Source: Botryosphaeria dothidea
Taxonomy: Eukaryota; Ascomycota; Dothideomycetes; Botryosphaeriales; Botryosphaeriaceae
Length of the DNA: 64,000 bases
Direction of reading: 5' to 3'
Assembly (NCBI GenBank): GCA_011503125.2
Contig: WWBZ02000082.1
Coordinates: forward strand, 1,550,001-1,614,000
Both the position numbers and the translations under genes were made by a program. The notes beneath the pieces are model-generated. The model was not told the DNA's origin. It was given only the letters and a program-made list of their open reading frames with translations, and did no database searches. Shown here in pieces: positions 1-12,519 of this stretch (positions are counted from its first letter, which is position 1; each line of letters opens with the position of its first letter).

Positions 1-397
1 GCCAATTAAAGTGGTGGCGAAAATGTCAAGACTGGGCGTACGTAACTTCGGCGAATACTGCCTTCTTCACTGCTATGATGAAGAGTAAGCAGTCTGCTAA
101 CTGATCAACAATTGCGTTGACGACATTGGTGCACATGCATGCCAAGCCACGGCGGCCTGCTGCGGATCATGCCTCCCGTCAGATCACATCAGGCTGTTCC
201 GGTATCATCACGTGAAAGTTTACTGTTAGACAGCTGTTGTACAGATAAAAGCTAACGTTGTTCAATGATATTTTGTGAGGGTGAGATCAAACACCAGACG
301 AACCCCTCAAGTATGACAAAGTCTAATGAAGCTCTATAAGCAAGAGATCAGAAGTATGAAGATAAGAAATGATAAGAAATAGTGAAGTCGAATCTAT
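1..397. other. intergenic, 3' flank of the acyltransferase gene
   Basis: No gene or RNA recognised. It is the 3' flank of the minus-strand acyltransferase gene, moderately AT-rich, with a 10-bp tandem duplication (gataagaaat twice) at 361-380. Confidence 0.6.
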
Positions 398-2112
398 TCA
401 CTTCCACAATTGAGGTTTGCTCACACTTCCATACTTGGCTTGCCAGGCGAAAAAGTATAACAATGCTGCCAAAGGTTGGCCGACAAGGCAGAAACTAACC
501 CAGAAAATCATGTTACCAATGACTTTACCATTGAGGACCCTCATACGCTGAAGAGGGTCTGTGAGCAAAATCAGAGGGATCTGGAAAATCATTCCCGCAA
601 ACGCAACACCTAAACTTAAGTTAGTGGGTGTGTAGGAGATCAATGGATGGCAGCAAGAAACTTACCGATGATGTTGTGGGTTGGCACGCCGACAGCGAGT
701 TCGTGCAGCGCACCAGAGAACAGAAAGACGAGAATCTGCGCGATAACAGGCGGGATACCACGGCCACAAAGTGGGCTGTAGATGTGCCTGCGCATGAAGC
801 TTGCGACAGGCTTGTTCCAGGTCACCCAGTAGACGCGAATACTGGTGGCATTCCACCACTCGGTATAGAACTCGCGGTCACCGAAGCGCATCACCTCAGC
901 CAGAGCGTTTAAGAAGGAATGGAAGAAAGCCATAAAACCAGCTAGCCAGCAGAAAAGGGAAATGGTCGAGAGTTTCAGCATGCGCTCCACGATTGAAACA
1001 AAGTCAAGGGTGGCAATCTTGTCGAGTGAGTTCTTCAAGAGAGGCGAAGCATACTGAGCGGAAGCAATCCAGATAACGATGCTGAGTCCGACCATCTCAC
1101 CACAGCGCTTGAAGACAAACGGCCACCTAATCTTATCGGTGCGAGGATAGACAGGTTGATAAACCAGGGTAGGAGCCCACCAGAAGTACGTCAGATTTTT
1201 GATTGAGATGTTCTTCGGGTAGGGACAGTCTTTGTAGGTCTCGGGGAGCGGGGCATTGTCCATTTCATCAAGCAGAGCATGGCGCAGGTCACGATTGGTG
1301 AAGGCGTATGAGCACGTCTTCAGCCAGACGATTATAGCGTGCAGCTCGCAAAGGGTGCCAATGCCGGGATGGTGGATCCAGTAGTAAACGACGGTTGAGG
1401 CAACCAGAAGATTCAGGGTAGCATTGACGCCGTGAGCGAAAGCAATCAGGCCCCAAGTGCCGCGGAATTCATCGCGTCTAGCCTGGGCGTCCTTGGGAGA
1501 CTCGGCCTTCTTGATCCGTGCTATGGCGCCCTTGGCCTGCTGGGCAGCGGCGAGCTCGATGACGTATGCGACGAAGAGGTGGCAGGGCACGAGGAAGTAG
1601 AGGATAGAGCCGTAGACGACGTCCTGGCGGCGGTAGTCGTGGCAGCGGATACAGATCAGGACACCGTACTGGGACAAGGGTGGTTAGCGGAGGAAGGGTG
1701 AGGTATGAAGATTGGTCTGCGCACCTTCCGGAAGTTTTCAATCATCAAGCGCAGGTTAGAAACAACTTTGAGGCGGTCAGTTAGCCATGAGCCAGTGCAA
1801 CCCCTGGGGGTGAAGCGTACTCAGCACCAAGAACATCAGGTTCCTGAACCCAACAAAGCTGGGGGGCTTCTCCGCATCTTGGCTGAGACACGAGGGACGC
1901 GCCTGGTGGTGTACGGCGACTACATGTCGGTATTTCCCGACATTCTTCGCTGAGGCGGCAGCAGAGGCGGCAGCAGAGCGAGGCTGGCCGTTCGAGGCAG
2001 GAGCACCATTGGAGTCGCGTTGTGGGGCGGCGGCAGCGACGTACTGCTTATCTGGGCGGGTTATAGGAATGTCGGTGCTCGTCGACACGGCCGTCTCAAC
2101 GCTGGAAGCCAT
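398..2112 (-). CDS. DGAT1: DGAT1-type diacylglycerol O-acyltransferase (MBOAT family)
   Basis: Membrane-bound O-acyltransferase, about 515 aa, likely making triacylglycerol from diacylglycerol and acyl-CoA in the ER. Four exons fit frame and splice signals: 2112-1821, 1765-1725, 1668-666, 609-398. The joins restore the conserved run of asparagine, leucine and arginine residues before YGVLI and the IIG-VAFAG join near the C-terminus. Visible motifs are FYTEWWN at about residues 378-384 and the family active-site histidine in the SGALHELAVG segment at about 433. Several hydrophobic membrane spans follow a Ser/Ala/Thr-rich N-terminus of roughly 90 residues that is probably cytosolic and disordered. 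The start at MASSVETAV is the first ATG giving a plausible disordered N-terminus; the open frame continues upstream to 2517 but looks like leader. Sterol acyltransferases share the FYxxWWN motif, but FGDREFYTEWWNA and the overall length fit DGAT1 better. The gene is divergent from PFS2. Confidence 0.9.
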
Positions 2113-2605
2113 TGGGGCAGGTGTTGAGGAGAGCGGGGTGAGGGGAGAGCTCAGGGAGGAATGGCGAGGACAAAGCGGCGCATTGGTCGTCAGTGTCACG
2201 GAGATGGTGGAGACGGGAAATGTTGCCGGCGGACAGAAGGCGATTGTATCGCGAGCAGCGTCGAGGACAGCATTCCAGCGGCGGCGGGCCCCAATCAGCG
2301 ATGAGGCGGAGAGCTCGTTGAGCTTTTTTGGCGCGCTGCAGCTTGTCGAAGAACCAGGCCAGGATCCGCCGGCCCTCCGCTCTCTCCCGCGTTTCCCGCT
2401 GTGGCGCAGGCAGGTGCGAGCGAGCGACTGTGGCTGGTGCAGAGGGAAGTCGCCCAGCACCAGCTCAGCGTCACTTGTGCGCGCGTCAAGCTCGACCCGC
2501 GACGCTCTTCCACCCACACCACCTCCATGCCGCGCCCCGCCTCCGCCTTATTCCTGCCTTCTCGCGCCTGGTGACAGATCGACCTCTGCTTGAATCGCCT
2601 GCGCC
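2113..2605. promoter_or_regulatory. shared divergent promoter, DGAT1-like / PFS2
   Basis: A 493-bp gap between two divergent start codons must hold both promoters and leaders. It is GC-rich with pyrimidine-rich stretches just before the PFS2 ATG. No clear TATA box was found. Open frames across it are uninterrupted leader rather than protein-like sequence. Confidence 0.5.
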
Positions 2606-4502
2606 ATGGACCGCGAGTTTCACTACCAGACCGGCGGCCACGATGGCATTCCGCGCACCAGAGCCAGGCGTAAGTTATCCTCCCTCCCTTCACCATGGTG
2701 CAATGCTTGCTGCGCACATGGGCTCCAAGCGACGTTTTCTTTTCAGTGCCATACTGACGGACACAAAGGTGCTGCCACCGACTATGGCTCGACATTCGTT
2801 CAATGGGCGCGAAATCGCCGTCCGCGCTACAAAGGCCCTCCGCCTGGAGAGGCCGAGAGGCCCAGCATTAGCTACATGGTTGACGTACGTCTTGAAAGAA
2901 ATTCTCCCTGTCCACAGCTGACGTCTTGCAGATGGTACCTCCGCTTGCCCGCCTAGGTTCCGCCGCCGAGACCATCCCCGCAAAGCACCTACACGCCTCG
3001 CTGAACAAAGTCAAGCACCCCATCAACGTTGTGCGATGGACTCCCGAGGGTAGACGCCTGCTCACAGGCTCGACAAGTGGAGAGTTCACCTTGTGGAACG
3101 GCATGGGCTTCAATTTCGAGACCATCATGCAGGCCCACGACTCCGCCATCCGCGCTGCCCAATACTCACATAGCGACGAGTGGCTGGTTTCGGCCGATCA
3201 GGACGGCGTAGTGAAATATTGGCAGACCAACTTCAACAACGTCAAGGCTCTGCAAGCACACAACGAGCCCATTCGTGATTTAGCATTTGCCCCCACCGAC
3301 TCCAAGTTTGTTACTGCCTCGGACGATGCTACTCTAAAGATTTTTGATTTCGCCGGCGGCATTGAGGAGTCGACCTTGACCGGGCATGGTTGGGAAGCTA
3401 AGACCGTCGACTGGCACCCAAACAAGGGTCTGCTAGTTTCTGGGTCTAAGGACCATCAGATCAAACTGTGGGATCCCCGGACCGGCCGCTGCTTGACCAC
3501 CTTACACGGCCACAAGAACACCATTTCTAAGACGTCTTTTGAACGTACTCAGGGCCAACTACTTGCCACATGCGCGAGAGACCATACTGCGAGGATATTT
3601 GATCTCCGCATGATGCGTGATGTTCTCCTTCTCCGTGGACATGAAAAGGACATTACTACCTTGGCATGGCACCCAATTCATCGCAACCTGCTTTCCACAG
3701 GTGGAGTGGATGGCAGTCTATTCCACTACCTTCTGGACGAACAAAACGCACCTCCCGGAATTGAACCAACCGTATCTCCCTACGATAGCCCCGACCCCTC
3801 GAACGCTCCCGCACAAACCATCTATCCGGCCCACCGAGTCCCGCAAGCCCATGACTTCGCTATCTGGACTCTCGACTGGCATCCGCTGGGACACATCCTC
3901 GCTTCCGGCTCTAACGATCGTATTACCCGATTCTGGACAAGACCGCGTCCTGGAGAGACTGTTCCCTTCAATGACAGATACCACATTGGCCAAGCTGCTG
4001 CCGAGGCCCAGGGCATCTACGACCGTCGTGATGCCCGTAGGAGGCAACAAGAAGAAGAGGAGCAAGAAGCCGAAGATGAAGCCGATGGACTCGTTGACCA
4101 GAAGATGCCCACTAAGCAACCTACCCTACCCGGTCTTCCAGGTCTGGGCTTTGCCGACGGCTCGAGCACCGGCGGCGCTCAGCTCCCCGGTCTCGGTGGT
4201 CACGCCTCGAACGGACCGGCCCTCCCCATGCACATTCCGCCCCCTCCCCCGGGATCAGGTGCTCCACCATTCCCTGGTCCTGGCGGCATACCCGCTCTGC
4301 CGCCAGGCATGGACCCCAACAAGCTCGCCGAGATGATTCGCAATGGCCAGATTCCGCTTCCTCCCGTGCCCCCGCCAAATGGTGGTCAAGCTGGCGGTTT
4401 CCCTCCCCCTCCTCCCCCGGGCTTCCAGGGCATCCAGGGCATCCCGCCGCCTCCAGTACCCCCTGGGTTTCCTGGGTTTCTGCCGCCGTCAATGCAGCCC
4501 GG

Positions 4503-4544
<42 letters not shown>

Positions 4545-4680
4545 GCCGCCAGGCATCCCCGGCGCCCCTGGAAGCGCCAATGGTGATGCAAATGGCAACA
4601 GGAGAAGGGAGCCGCTGCCCAGTCAGAAGGAAAGCTTGCAGGAGCAAATGAGGCAAGGAAAGTATAGAAGAGCTAGATGA
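2606..4680 (+). CDS. PFS2: polyadenylation factor subunit Pfs2 (WDR33-like)
   Basis: WD40 subunit of the nuclear cleavage and polyadenylation factor that helps assemble the mRNA 3'-end machinery. Three exons: 2606-2669, 2769-2884, 2932-4680, about 642 aa. The second intron acceptor was chosen as ...acaaag at 2768 because an earlier AG at 2746 puts a stop in frame; a TACTGAC branch site sits just upstream. The N-terminal part reads into SYMVD-MVPP and then the conserved [16 protein letters not shown] and [12 protein letters not shown], hallmarks of Pfs2. WD repeats run from about residue 90 to 400 (for example [16 protein letters not shown]). The rest is Glu-rich, then Pro/Gly-rich with a run of 13 glutamines coded by pure CAG at 4504-4542. 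The C-terminus ends basic (GKYRRAR). Confidence 0.95.
4504..4542 (+). repeat. (CAG)13 coding microsatellite in PFS2
   Basis: Thirteen uninterrupted CAG codons give 13 glutamines inside a proline-rich tail. Pure codon repetition suggests slippage and likely length variation among strains. Confidence 0.9.
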
Positions 4681-5695
4681 TCAGGAAACGTCAAAAAGCT
4701 GCTGGCCCGCGGTCGAGATGCTCCGCTGTCGACCATCTGAGATCCGCTTATCCTCCCAGGACGTCGATGACACCTCCAAGCGGCTGACATCACGGCGGCC
4801 TGCAGCGACTGCCCGCTCCACCATATGCCAATTCCCTGACACCACAAGCACAGGTCCGCGACTTCGCAGGGGTCCCGAGCGCTCGCGCGACGAGTCAATC
4901 ACCCATACAGACGCCAGCCAAACTACGCAATTCAGTGCCTCCTTCGAGTCAGCTATCAGTACTACAAAGCATGTCTCAAGTTCGAGCACAGCCTAGGCTC
5001 CGCAGAACTCCGAGTACCAACAGCGAGAGTCTTACCAGTCGCGCCAATTGCTGCAAGTCGACGTTCCGTTGGATCGCACAATACCCAAGCGGGAAAGCCG
5101 TTGGGTACACCCTAAGGACTCGTTCATGGACGCTTCCTTCAACATGACGCATATTAGAGCTGTATACCATGTGGACTTCTTTTTCTTTTCGATAGTCGTC
5201 AAATGGCGTTTCAGCAGAAGTGACTTTTGTTTGTAATTGGGAAGGAAAATCAAAAGAAGCATGGTGTCATCCTTGGAAGCGAAAACTGGCATTTTTCTAC
5301 GCGAAGAGCGTGCGGATTCTCAATGGAATGGTTGACTTGCTCCTATGATGGACCTGGCGATGTGTGATTGTTTGTGTTCCATGACATGTGAGCTTGGAAT
5401 GACAGGCGGCTCTTGCCGCCACTTGCTTGCGGATTCAGTTTTGAAATTGATGAGTTTATTAACATTAAAGACCGTATCGTGTATCATTCCCAGAAGCTTA
5501 GGTATTGGATCTTCCTTCAACCCCCTATATCTCTTAACGCTCGCTCTTCTCCGTTGCTGACAGTACGTAACGAGTGACCACGATGACTTTGGATTCTTTC
5601 TCCCTCGGATGCTCCGAGACAATTCCCTTCTCACCATGGCGCTCTTTCATTGCAGAGAAAAAGGCCGGAATGGCGCGGCGTCCTCGAGAGACGTT
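4681..5695. other. convergent intergenic region, PFS2 / sugar transporter
   Basis: About 1 kb between two convergent 3' ends. It becomes AT-rich after 5150, as expected for 3' UTR and terminator sequence. Open frames on both strands are short and not protein-like. No RNA gene was recognised. Confidence 0.6.
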
Positions 5696-7692
5696 TCAGC
5701 CCTCCTTGGCAGGATCGACGGCCCCCTGCTCGACGGCGGCCTCGGTGGCGCTGCTGCCGTCGGACAGCGACGACGCGGCGTGGTGCAGCTGCTTGGCGGC
5801 GGCCGTGCTCTCCAGGCGCTCCGACATGAAGATCAGGTCGACCTCCTCGAGCGTGCGGCCGCGGGTCTCCGGGCAGCAGAAGTAGACTTTTTTGGGGGAG
5901 GGTCAGTTATCCGTTCTAGTGATTGGAGGAGAAGGGGGCAAGGGGGTTTAGGGGTGGGGGTGAATTATACGGAGTGGGGGCAACGTGGATGAATGAGGTG
6001 TTGGATGCGAGGGGGGGGGGGGGGGGGGGAATGCTTACCGTAGGGGCCGGCGATGACGTTGAAGACCAAGAACCAGATCCACGTCTTCCAGCCGACGCTG
6101 GTGTCGGCGATTGCAATGGGGCCGGCGAAGGTGGTCAGGAAGGCCGAGAGCCACTGCGCACTGACGGACAGCGAGAATCCGATGTAGCGGTAGCGAAGCG
6201 GCATGATCTCTGAGCTGTAGACATACGGGACGGGGCCTTTTTTTTCATCGAGTCAGTTTACGCGAGTTCCAAGCTTTTTATTTTATTTCACGCATGTATC
6301 TCGTTGCCCGAGATATGTTGTTGTCTGGAGAAGAGGGAAAGGTTTGTGCTTACCCCAGGTTGGTCCAAACACCGCGATCCAGCCAAAGAGCATGGCTGCC
6401 GCCGCGGCGCCCGTCTTCGCGCCTGGGCTCGACATGAGGCCGGTGAAGGTTGCCATGAAGATGGTTTGTCCGATCGCGCCGGTGATGAGCCACGTGCGAC
6501 GTCCCAGCTTCTCCATGAATGTCACGCCCAAGAAGTTCGTGATGGTCAGGACGGTGGTGGCCACGGCGGAGAGAGCAGATGCGGTCACGGCTGGGAGGCC
6601 GATGTAACTGTGAAATGTTAGAATTATCGGCGTCTTGCTGGCTGCTGAGCACTCACGTTTGGAAAATCGTCGTCATATAGTAGTAGACCATGTCAGTACC
6701 GATCATGTAGCCAATGCCAACCAGGATGACGCCAGTGCGGATACGGCGTGCGGCCTGCAGGTCCGAAGTGTCCCAGAAGAAATCCTTGATGCGAAGAGAG
6801 GCGGTAGCAACCTTCTCGAGCTCGATCGAGGCCAGAATATCTTTCCTGGACTGCTCAACTTCGGCGTCGGTGATTGGCTTGCCGTAAAGGCGTTCAAGAG
6901 TGTTGTCTCCCTGATCGTTTCGACCCCTTGCATAGTAGTAGCGAGGAGTGTCCGGAGTGGGCCAGATGAAGGCCACGGTGAGGAGTGACCACACCACTTG
7001 AAGCGCGACAGGGAATCGCCATACTGCCTGGCCAGTGGCGAAGGTCATTCCGAAGTCACTGCAAGCCATGAGCATGCTTGTCCTGTTTGTTACGCAAGCA
7101 ACGAGAAACTTACACCCAGTACGCCAGGGCAATGCCAGCTGCCGCGGAGCAGATCATGAAGTTAACTGATGCTCCGCGGACCTTGACGCTAATCGCCATC
7201 TCCGCGACATAGACCGGGATCATCGATGTGCAGAAGCCGTTGCCAACACCCTGTAGGGACTTGTGAGCCATTGAGCTTGAGTAGATGACGGAGGACGACC
7301 TACAATCAGAACACGCCCAGCGATCAGCTGCCCATAGCTATAGCTGGTTGCGCTGATGATAGTGCCGATGGTCTGGACGACTTCGCCGGCAATGATCCAG
7401 CTCTTCCTGCCCATCTGCATACCAAACACCGAAATGATGATGCAGCCTAGCCATGATGCCAACAGGAACACTGAAGTGACCATGGATATCACGGTAGTGT
7501 TGGGGTACTACAAATTGTCAGCCATCAGAGTTTTCGCGACCCGGCGTGGGAGAGATGTACGCCAATGGCCTCCTGGAAATCCGGTGTAAGCAGAACGCCT
7601 CCCAAAACACCAGCATCCCATCCGAAAGTGATGAAACCAAGACTGCCGGCAGTCACGGCAGTCCGGTATAGGGATTTGCCTTGGAGAACCAT
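5696..7692 (-). CDS. MFS sugar transporter (hexose transporter family)
   Basis: Twelve-span major facilitator of the sugar porter family, about 505 aa, in the plasma membrane. Seven exons: 7692-7561, 7507-7304, 7250-7114, 7058-6657, 6607-6354, 6236-6039, 5886-5696; all joins keep frame. Seen in order: FGWDAGVLGG in span 1, MGRKSW in the loop after span 2, the cytoplasmic loop with DTPRYYYARGR, the second-half MEKLGRRTW, the PVPYVYSSEIMPLRYR segment, and PETRGRTLEEVD near the C-terminus. These are sugar-porter signatures. The substrate cannot be told from sequence. The ATG at 7692 opens directly into span 1, so the N-terminus is short. Intron 6 holds a run of 19 G (plus strand). The gene is divergent from a P450, with a 1.26-kb gap between them. 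Confidence 0.92.
6011..6029. repeat. G19 homopolymer in transporter intron 6
   Basis: Nineteen consecutive G on the plus strand, which is a C-run in the transcript, about 10 bases inside the donor end of intron 6. Confidence 0.9.
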
Positions 7693-8950
7693 GTTGACAG
7701 AGCTGGAAGGGGGAAAGCAAGACCGTTGAGGCTGGACCCCGTGGAAAAGAGCAGAGAGGACGAAGAAGCAAGCAATTGGGAGGGTACGGCGTCTAGATAT
7801 TGGACAACAGATTCACAGGCAGCCGGCACGTACCGCCGAAACGCGGCACAGGCATACTAGCGAAGGCAAGAAGAAGCAAGCATAAGCAAGCATCATGAGG
7901 AGTTTTTTCAAGGTTTACAGATGCGTACGGGCATGATTGCCGCAATTCGACTCACTGATCTCCGCGACTTATGCCGAGAGGTGTGAATAGAGAAAGGTTA
8001 GCTCTATCACAGGGTCTGTATCGGGCAGTGGTCGCCGCAGGATGAGAAAAGTGTCGGCCAAGCTACCGAGCAGCCACGAGGCACCGTAGCAGGCCGCGTG
8101 GAGGACCCTGGTGGACGGCATCCTTCTGGGAAGCGAGCGAGCACATGGGGGAAGGGCGGTGGGTGGACATGCAGTGGTTTCCATATCAGCCCATGGTCTC
8201 CACGAGGCACAGGAGGGGCAGGCTGCATGGCGAGGCCCGCCAATCGCCATTTGGAATTGGACCCAGCGCTTCCAGGCCGTTGTCGAAGAAGCAATGGGTG
8301 CCAAAACGGGACATGCGGGTGGGAAGGTTCCTGAACGCGCTCTAGATCAGGAGGGGATGAGCGTTGCTATCGAGATGGGCGGAGGATTAGGCGGACATCG
8401 CAGCTATAGCAACGGTGGTGGCGGGTCGGTGGTCGTCGGGGGCCCTGGACTGGAGGGTGGGCGGAAGAGAGCCGCAGCTCCCCGTTGGCCGTTGCGGCGG
8501 GCCAGGGTGTCCAGCGCAAGCGAAGTCTGCCGATCGCACTCCCGCCAACCTTCATGCCCTCTGCTCGGGACCTACCCGGCCACTTGCCCCATCCCGGCCG
8601 CGAGTCCGCCGCCATGCCTGCCGTCATCTGCAGCCTGAATCGTGCACGGCAGATCCACTTCTTCTTCAGGCCCCGTTGATGCATCCTTCGCAATCCGCTG
8701 CTCCTCTTTGCCCGCTGTCAAACTTCCGCTCCAATGCCGCCTATCCCGGTCTCCTCGGAGCTATGGGCCTCAGTCGCCCGATACTGGCGTGGGCAAGCTC
8801 CATTTTTGTCTCCTAGGGAGCTGTGTGTAACTCTCGTGCCTCGATTCGTCCGTAGGAGCTCCCCTGCTCGAGCTCCGCGCCTCTTTTAATGTGCTCCAAC
8901 GCCCACGATTCGTGCTGTGCCGCTTCGAAAGTTGCGCTCTGGTCGACACC
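7693..8950. promoter_or_regulatory. divergent intergenic region, sugar transporter / P450
   Basis: 1.26 kb between two start codons. It holds both promoters but no TATA box I trust. Overlapping open frames at 8100-8820 on both strands are Gly/Arg/Ser-rich and resemble no protein family; I treat them as chance frames in GC-rich DNA. Confidence 0.5.
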
Positions 8951-10582
8951 ATGGCCATCGTCTCGAAACTCGTTCTCGCCCTCTTTGCCTACATCGCCTA
9001 CAAGGTGGTGGCGCAGATAGTTTACTACCGCTTCTTGCACCCTCTCTCCAAGTTCCCCGGAAACTTCTGGGGCAGTGTCACGCGCCTGTGGATTACCTAC
9101 CACAATATCAAGGAAGATGAGCCCCAGACCTTTAGAGAGCTTCACAAGCAGCATGGTAAGGCAGTGCCACATGCACTCTAGCAGAGCGCTGGACTAACAG
9201 CTCAATCTCAGGACCTGTCATCCGCATCACCCCCACCATGCTCCTCGTGAGCGACGCCACCAAGCTTCCCGAGATCTACCACCGCAACGCCAACAAGTCC
9301 CAGCACTATATCACTGGTAGCTTTGGAAAGTCCGAGTCCCTGTTCAACATGCAAGACCACAAGCAGCATTCCTACTTCCGGAAGATTGCCGCTGGCAACT
9401 ACAGCTTCAGCAACATCAAGAAGATGGAGCCTCTGATCGACGCGCGCATGAAGGAGTGGGTGACCAAGATTGACAGCCTCTTCGCGCAGAAGGGCGAGAG
9501 GTTCGACTTTTCGCCCTGGGCCGTCTACATGGCATATGACATCATCTCCGAGGTTGGCTTTGGCGCTCCGTTCGGCTTCATCGAGCAGGGCAAGGACGTC
9601 GAGGGCCTCATCCAGGGCTTCCACGATGGTCTGGTTCCGTTCGGTATCATGGCGCGCCTTTACCCCTTCACCAACTGGGTCAAGAGCACGTGGTTCGGCG
9701 ACAAGTACTTGGTGGCCCGCCCGGAGCAGGAGTCTGGTATTGGCACGTTGATGAGGTTCCGCGACAAGCTCATTGATCAGCGCTTCAAGGACATCGAGGC
9801 CGGAAAAACCAACGGTAGGGTCGATCTGCTTCAGACGTAAGTGACACCGTTCAACGCACGTGAGAATCGCAGTTGCTCACCACTCATCCAGTTTCATTGA
9901 TGCTCGCGACGACGAGGGCAAGCCTTTGGATCTTGAATACATCCGGGCCGAGATTCTGCTTGTTCTTCTTGCTGGCGCGGATACCACTGGAACCGCTTTC
10001 CAGGCCATGATGGTCCACATCCTGTCGAACCCGGAAGTCTACGATAAGCTCATGCAGGAGCTCGACTCTGTCACTCGCGCTGGCAAACTATCGGAGATGC
10101 CTCAGTACATGGAGGTTCTGGAGTACTGCCCGTACTACGTTGCCTGCGTCAAGGAGAGCATGCGTCTCAACCCCTCGGCACCGAACATCTTCCCGCGTCT
10201 CGCACCAAAGGGCGGCATGGAGCTCTTCGGCAAATACGTCCCCGAGGGCACCGAACTCACCTGCAACCCCTGGCTCGTCCACCGCGACCCCAAAATCTAC
10301 GGCCCTGATGCGGACGTCTTCCGTCCGGAGCGCTGGTTGGAGAGTGAGGAGAAGGCAAAGGAGTTCAACAAGTACAACATGGCGTTCGGCTACGGTGCCC
10401 GTATCTGCCTGGGCAGGGAGATCGCCAACATGGAGCTGTTCAAGGCGCCGCTCCAGTTCTTCCGCACCTTTAAGCCGACCATTCTCAACCCGCAGGAGCC
10501 GGCCAAGTACCTGATCAAGGGCGGTGTCAGCTATTTCACCGACATGTGGATCACCATTGATAGGAGAGCGCCGGTGGTGTGA
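8951..10582 (+). CDS. cytochrome P450 monooxygenase (microsomal, fungal)
   Basis: Heme-thiolate monooxygenase, about 506 aa. Exons: 8951-9155, 9212-9836, 9892-10582. A hydrophobic N-terminal anchor (residues 5-25) predicts ER membrane insertion. All core motifs are intact: I-helix AGADTT at about 304-309, ESMR (ExxR) at about 365-368, FRPERW at about 420-425, and the heme loop FGYGARICLG at about 442-451 with Cys 449. The organisation resembles the pisatin demethylase and benzoate 4-monooxygenase-like fungal P450s, but subfamily and substrate are not resolvable by eye. The neighbour across the divergent promoter is a sugar transporter. No synthase gene is nearby, so this is more likely a stand-alone detoxifying or catabolic P450 than part of a cluster; that is inference. 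Confidence 0.93.
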
Positions 10583-12494
10583 GGGACTGGTTTCGGGTGG
10601 CAATCTTGGCTTCTTTCAGCATGCGTTCTTGTGTAGTATAGTAGATTTATTCGTACGGTCGAGTCAATACCACGGGCCTGTTCTCTTCGTTCACACTAGT
10701 CTCCGGACCGATTCCAGTGATGCTCCTTCCTTGCACGAGTACGTACGCATCATCACGGACTTAAAGGCATGGTGTTCTAGCCGTCGCCAAAAGGGCGCAT
10801 GGCCGACGTTTAACCTTCTTTTGGCGGCTGCGAGTCACTCTCGGGTGAGATTTTGGCAGCTCGACCGTTTGTCCCAAACCCGAGATCCAGGACGAGGACC
10901 GAAACGTTCAGGGTAGCAAGTGTTTCACGTCTCGAAGCGGCAGGTGCAGTCTGGCTCTAAAAACCAATAGAGCCCGAGCTCCTATACCAGCTGAGTCTCT
11001 ATACCAGCCTGACCTTGCCATCCTCACCGCTTGGCCGCCGGGTAGAGCTGAGCTTCTCACATGTTCGCCTGCTCACACTCCATCTGAGACCTTTCCATCT
11101 CGCTTTGCGTCTCGCGAATCTGCCAAGGCGAAGGATCAATATACAACGCTGTCGTGTCGTCACCCACCAGCCCGGTTCGGGCCACGCGTAGAAGATGGTT
11201 CATCCATGAGTCGGGCGAACGTTACAGCGACCTCACACCGGAAGACCCTGAGTCTCATGCGGTGGTCCGGATCAACGTCTAGACTGTTGCAACTGACAGG
11301 AACGAACAATTGGCGATGGCCAGCTCAGCAGCGACTATATCGCGCATCGACGTGACTGCTTAGCCGAGGGAGGGCAGCCAAAACACCAAACGACTGACTC
11401 GCTGGACACAAGAGAGTCGTCGTTGGAGCTTCACATGCGCGCCCACCGTTTGAGATTTGCGGGAGAGGCAACGCTCGGTCGATTACTGCCCAAAAAAGAG
11501 CCCCCTGAGCGGCGTAGTCACTTGGCGTCCTCTCTCTCTCTCTTTCGACTGCGCCGCTCTGCCGCCTGTCGATTACCGGAAGGCCAATTAGCAAGGAAGG
11601 CAGTCATCACCGTCTGTGCCGCAGTGCATATCCACAATTCCTTTCGCGAACCCCGGCTTCGAGGTGACGATGTCGATGTTTGTCTCGGCTGCTGGGATCC
11701 GCTCGTCATCATCGGCGTCAAAAGAGTTCCCACATTTTGGGGATGAGGGAGGAGGCAGCACGTACATAGCAAGGGGGAGGCGGGCAGGCAATGCGCACGA
11801 CTCAGGCGTCTGCATTGCCCCCCTCGCCGTTGGCTGCTCTTGTCGCGAAGCTCATGTCCGGGCGCGGCGGCACGTCTTGCAAATCGGCTGCGGCGATCGG
11901 TGAACGGCCGCGACGCGTTCTCATCCAAGCTGCCATCATTAGCTTCGCTTAGAGCTTGAACGTCGCAACAATGACGAAGTGGCGATACAGCACAGCGGCA
12001 TCAGGCTGTACGGACGGATGACGCATTATTGGAAGCGGCGGGGTAAGGAAACTCAATCTTCGACGCTTCCTGAGATCCTCCGTGAAAGAGATAGATGGGA
12101 CGAACGGGAAGGGCGATTTGACGCTTCCCGCATCGGCCTTGCACGCCACCGGCACCCGAGGGAGTGGGTGTCCCTGTGAATCACGACTCATGGCAGCGGC
12201 CGGAGAGCAAGCCACCCACCCGTCCGCCGGGAGCGCCGTTGAAACAACCCGGCGACGACCTGCGGTACTGGCCATCGGACGGCACCGACGGCTGCAGCTC
12301 TCCACTGCCGTCCTCGCTGCGAGAATTCCCAGCAGCTGTGGCAGTGATGATAATGCAGGCATGCGGCGTGGCGGCGGGATGAACACCAGCAGACGCATGA
12401 GCAACAAGCATCAGCACACATGGTCGATTACAGAACGACAACCCTATATGTGCGCGAGGCGCAGGAAGGCGAGCAGTGATTTTCCATTACGCAG

Positions 12495-12519
12495 AGCACA
12501 GCACAGCACAGCACAGCAC
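12495..12519. repeat. (AGCAC)5 microsatellite
   Basis: Five perfect tandem copies of AGCAC in the gene-poor region. Confidence 0.9.

Noticed and set aside
8111..8638. 175-codon frame in the transporter/P450 divergent promoter
   Set aside because: Gly/Ser/Pro-rich, overlapped by other frames on both strands, no motif.
5696..10582. Transporter and P450 pair as a secondary-metabolite cluster
   Set aside because: No backbone synthase, regulator or further tailoring enzyme lies nearby; flanking genes are housekeeping or absent.
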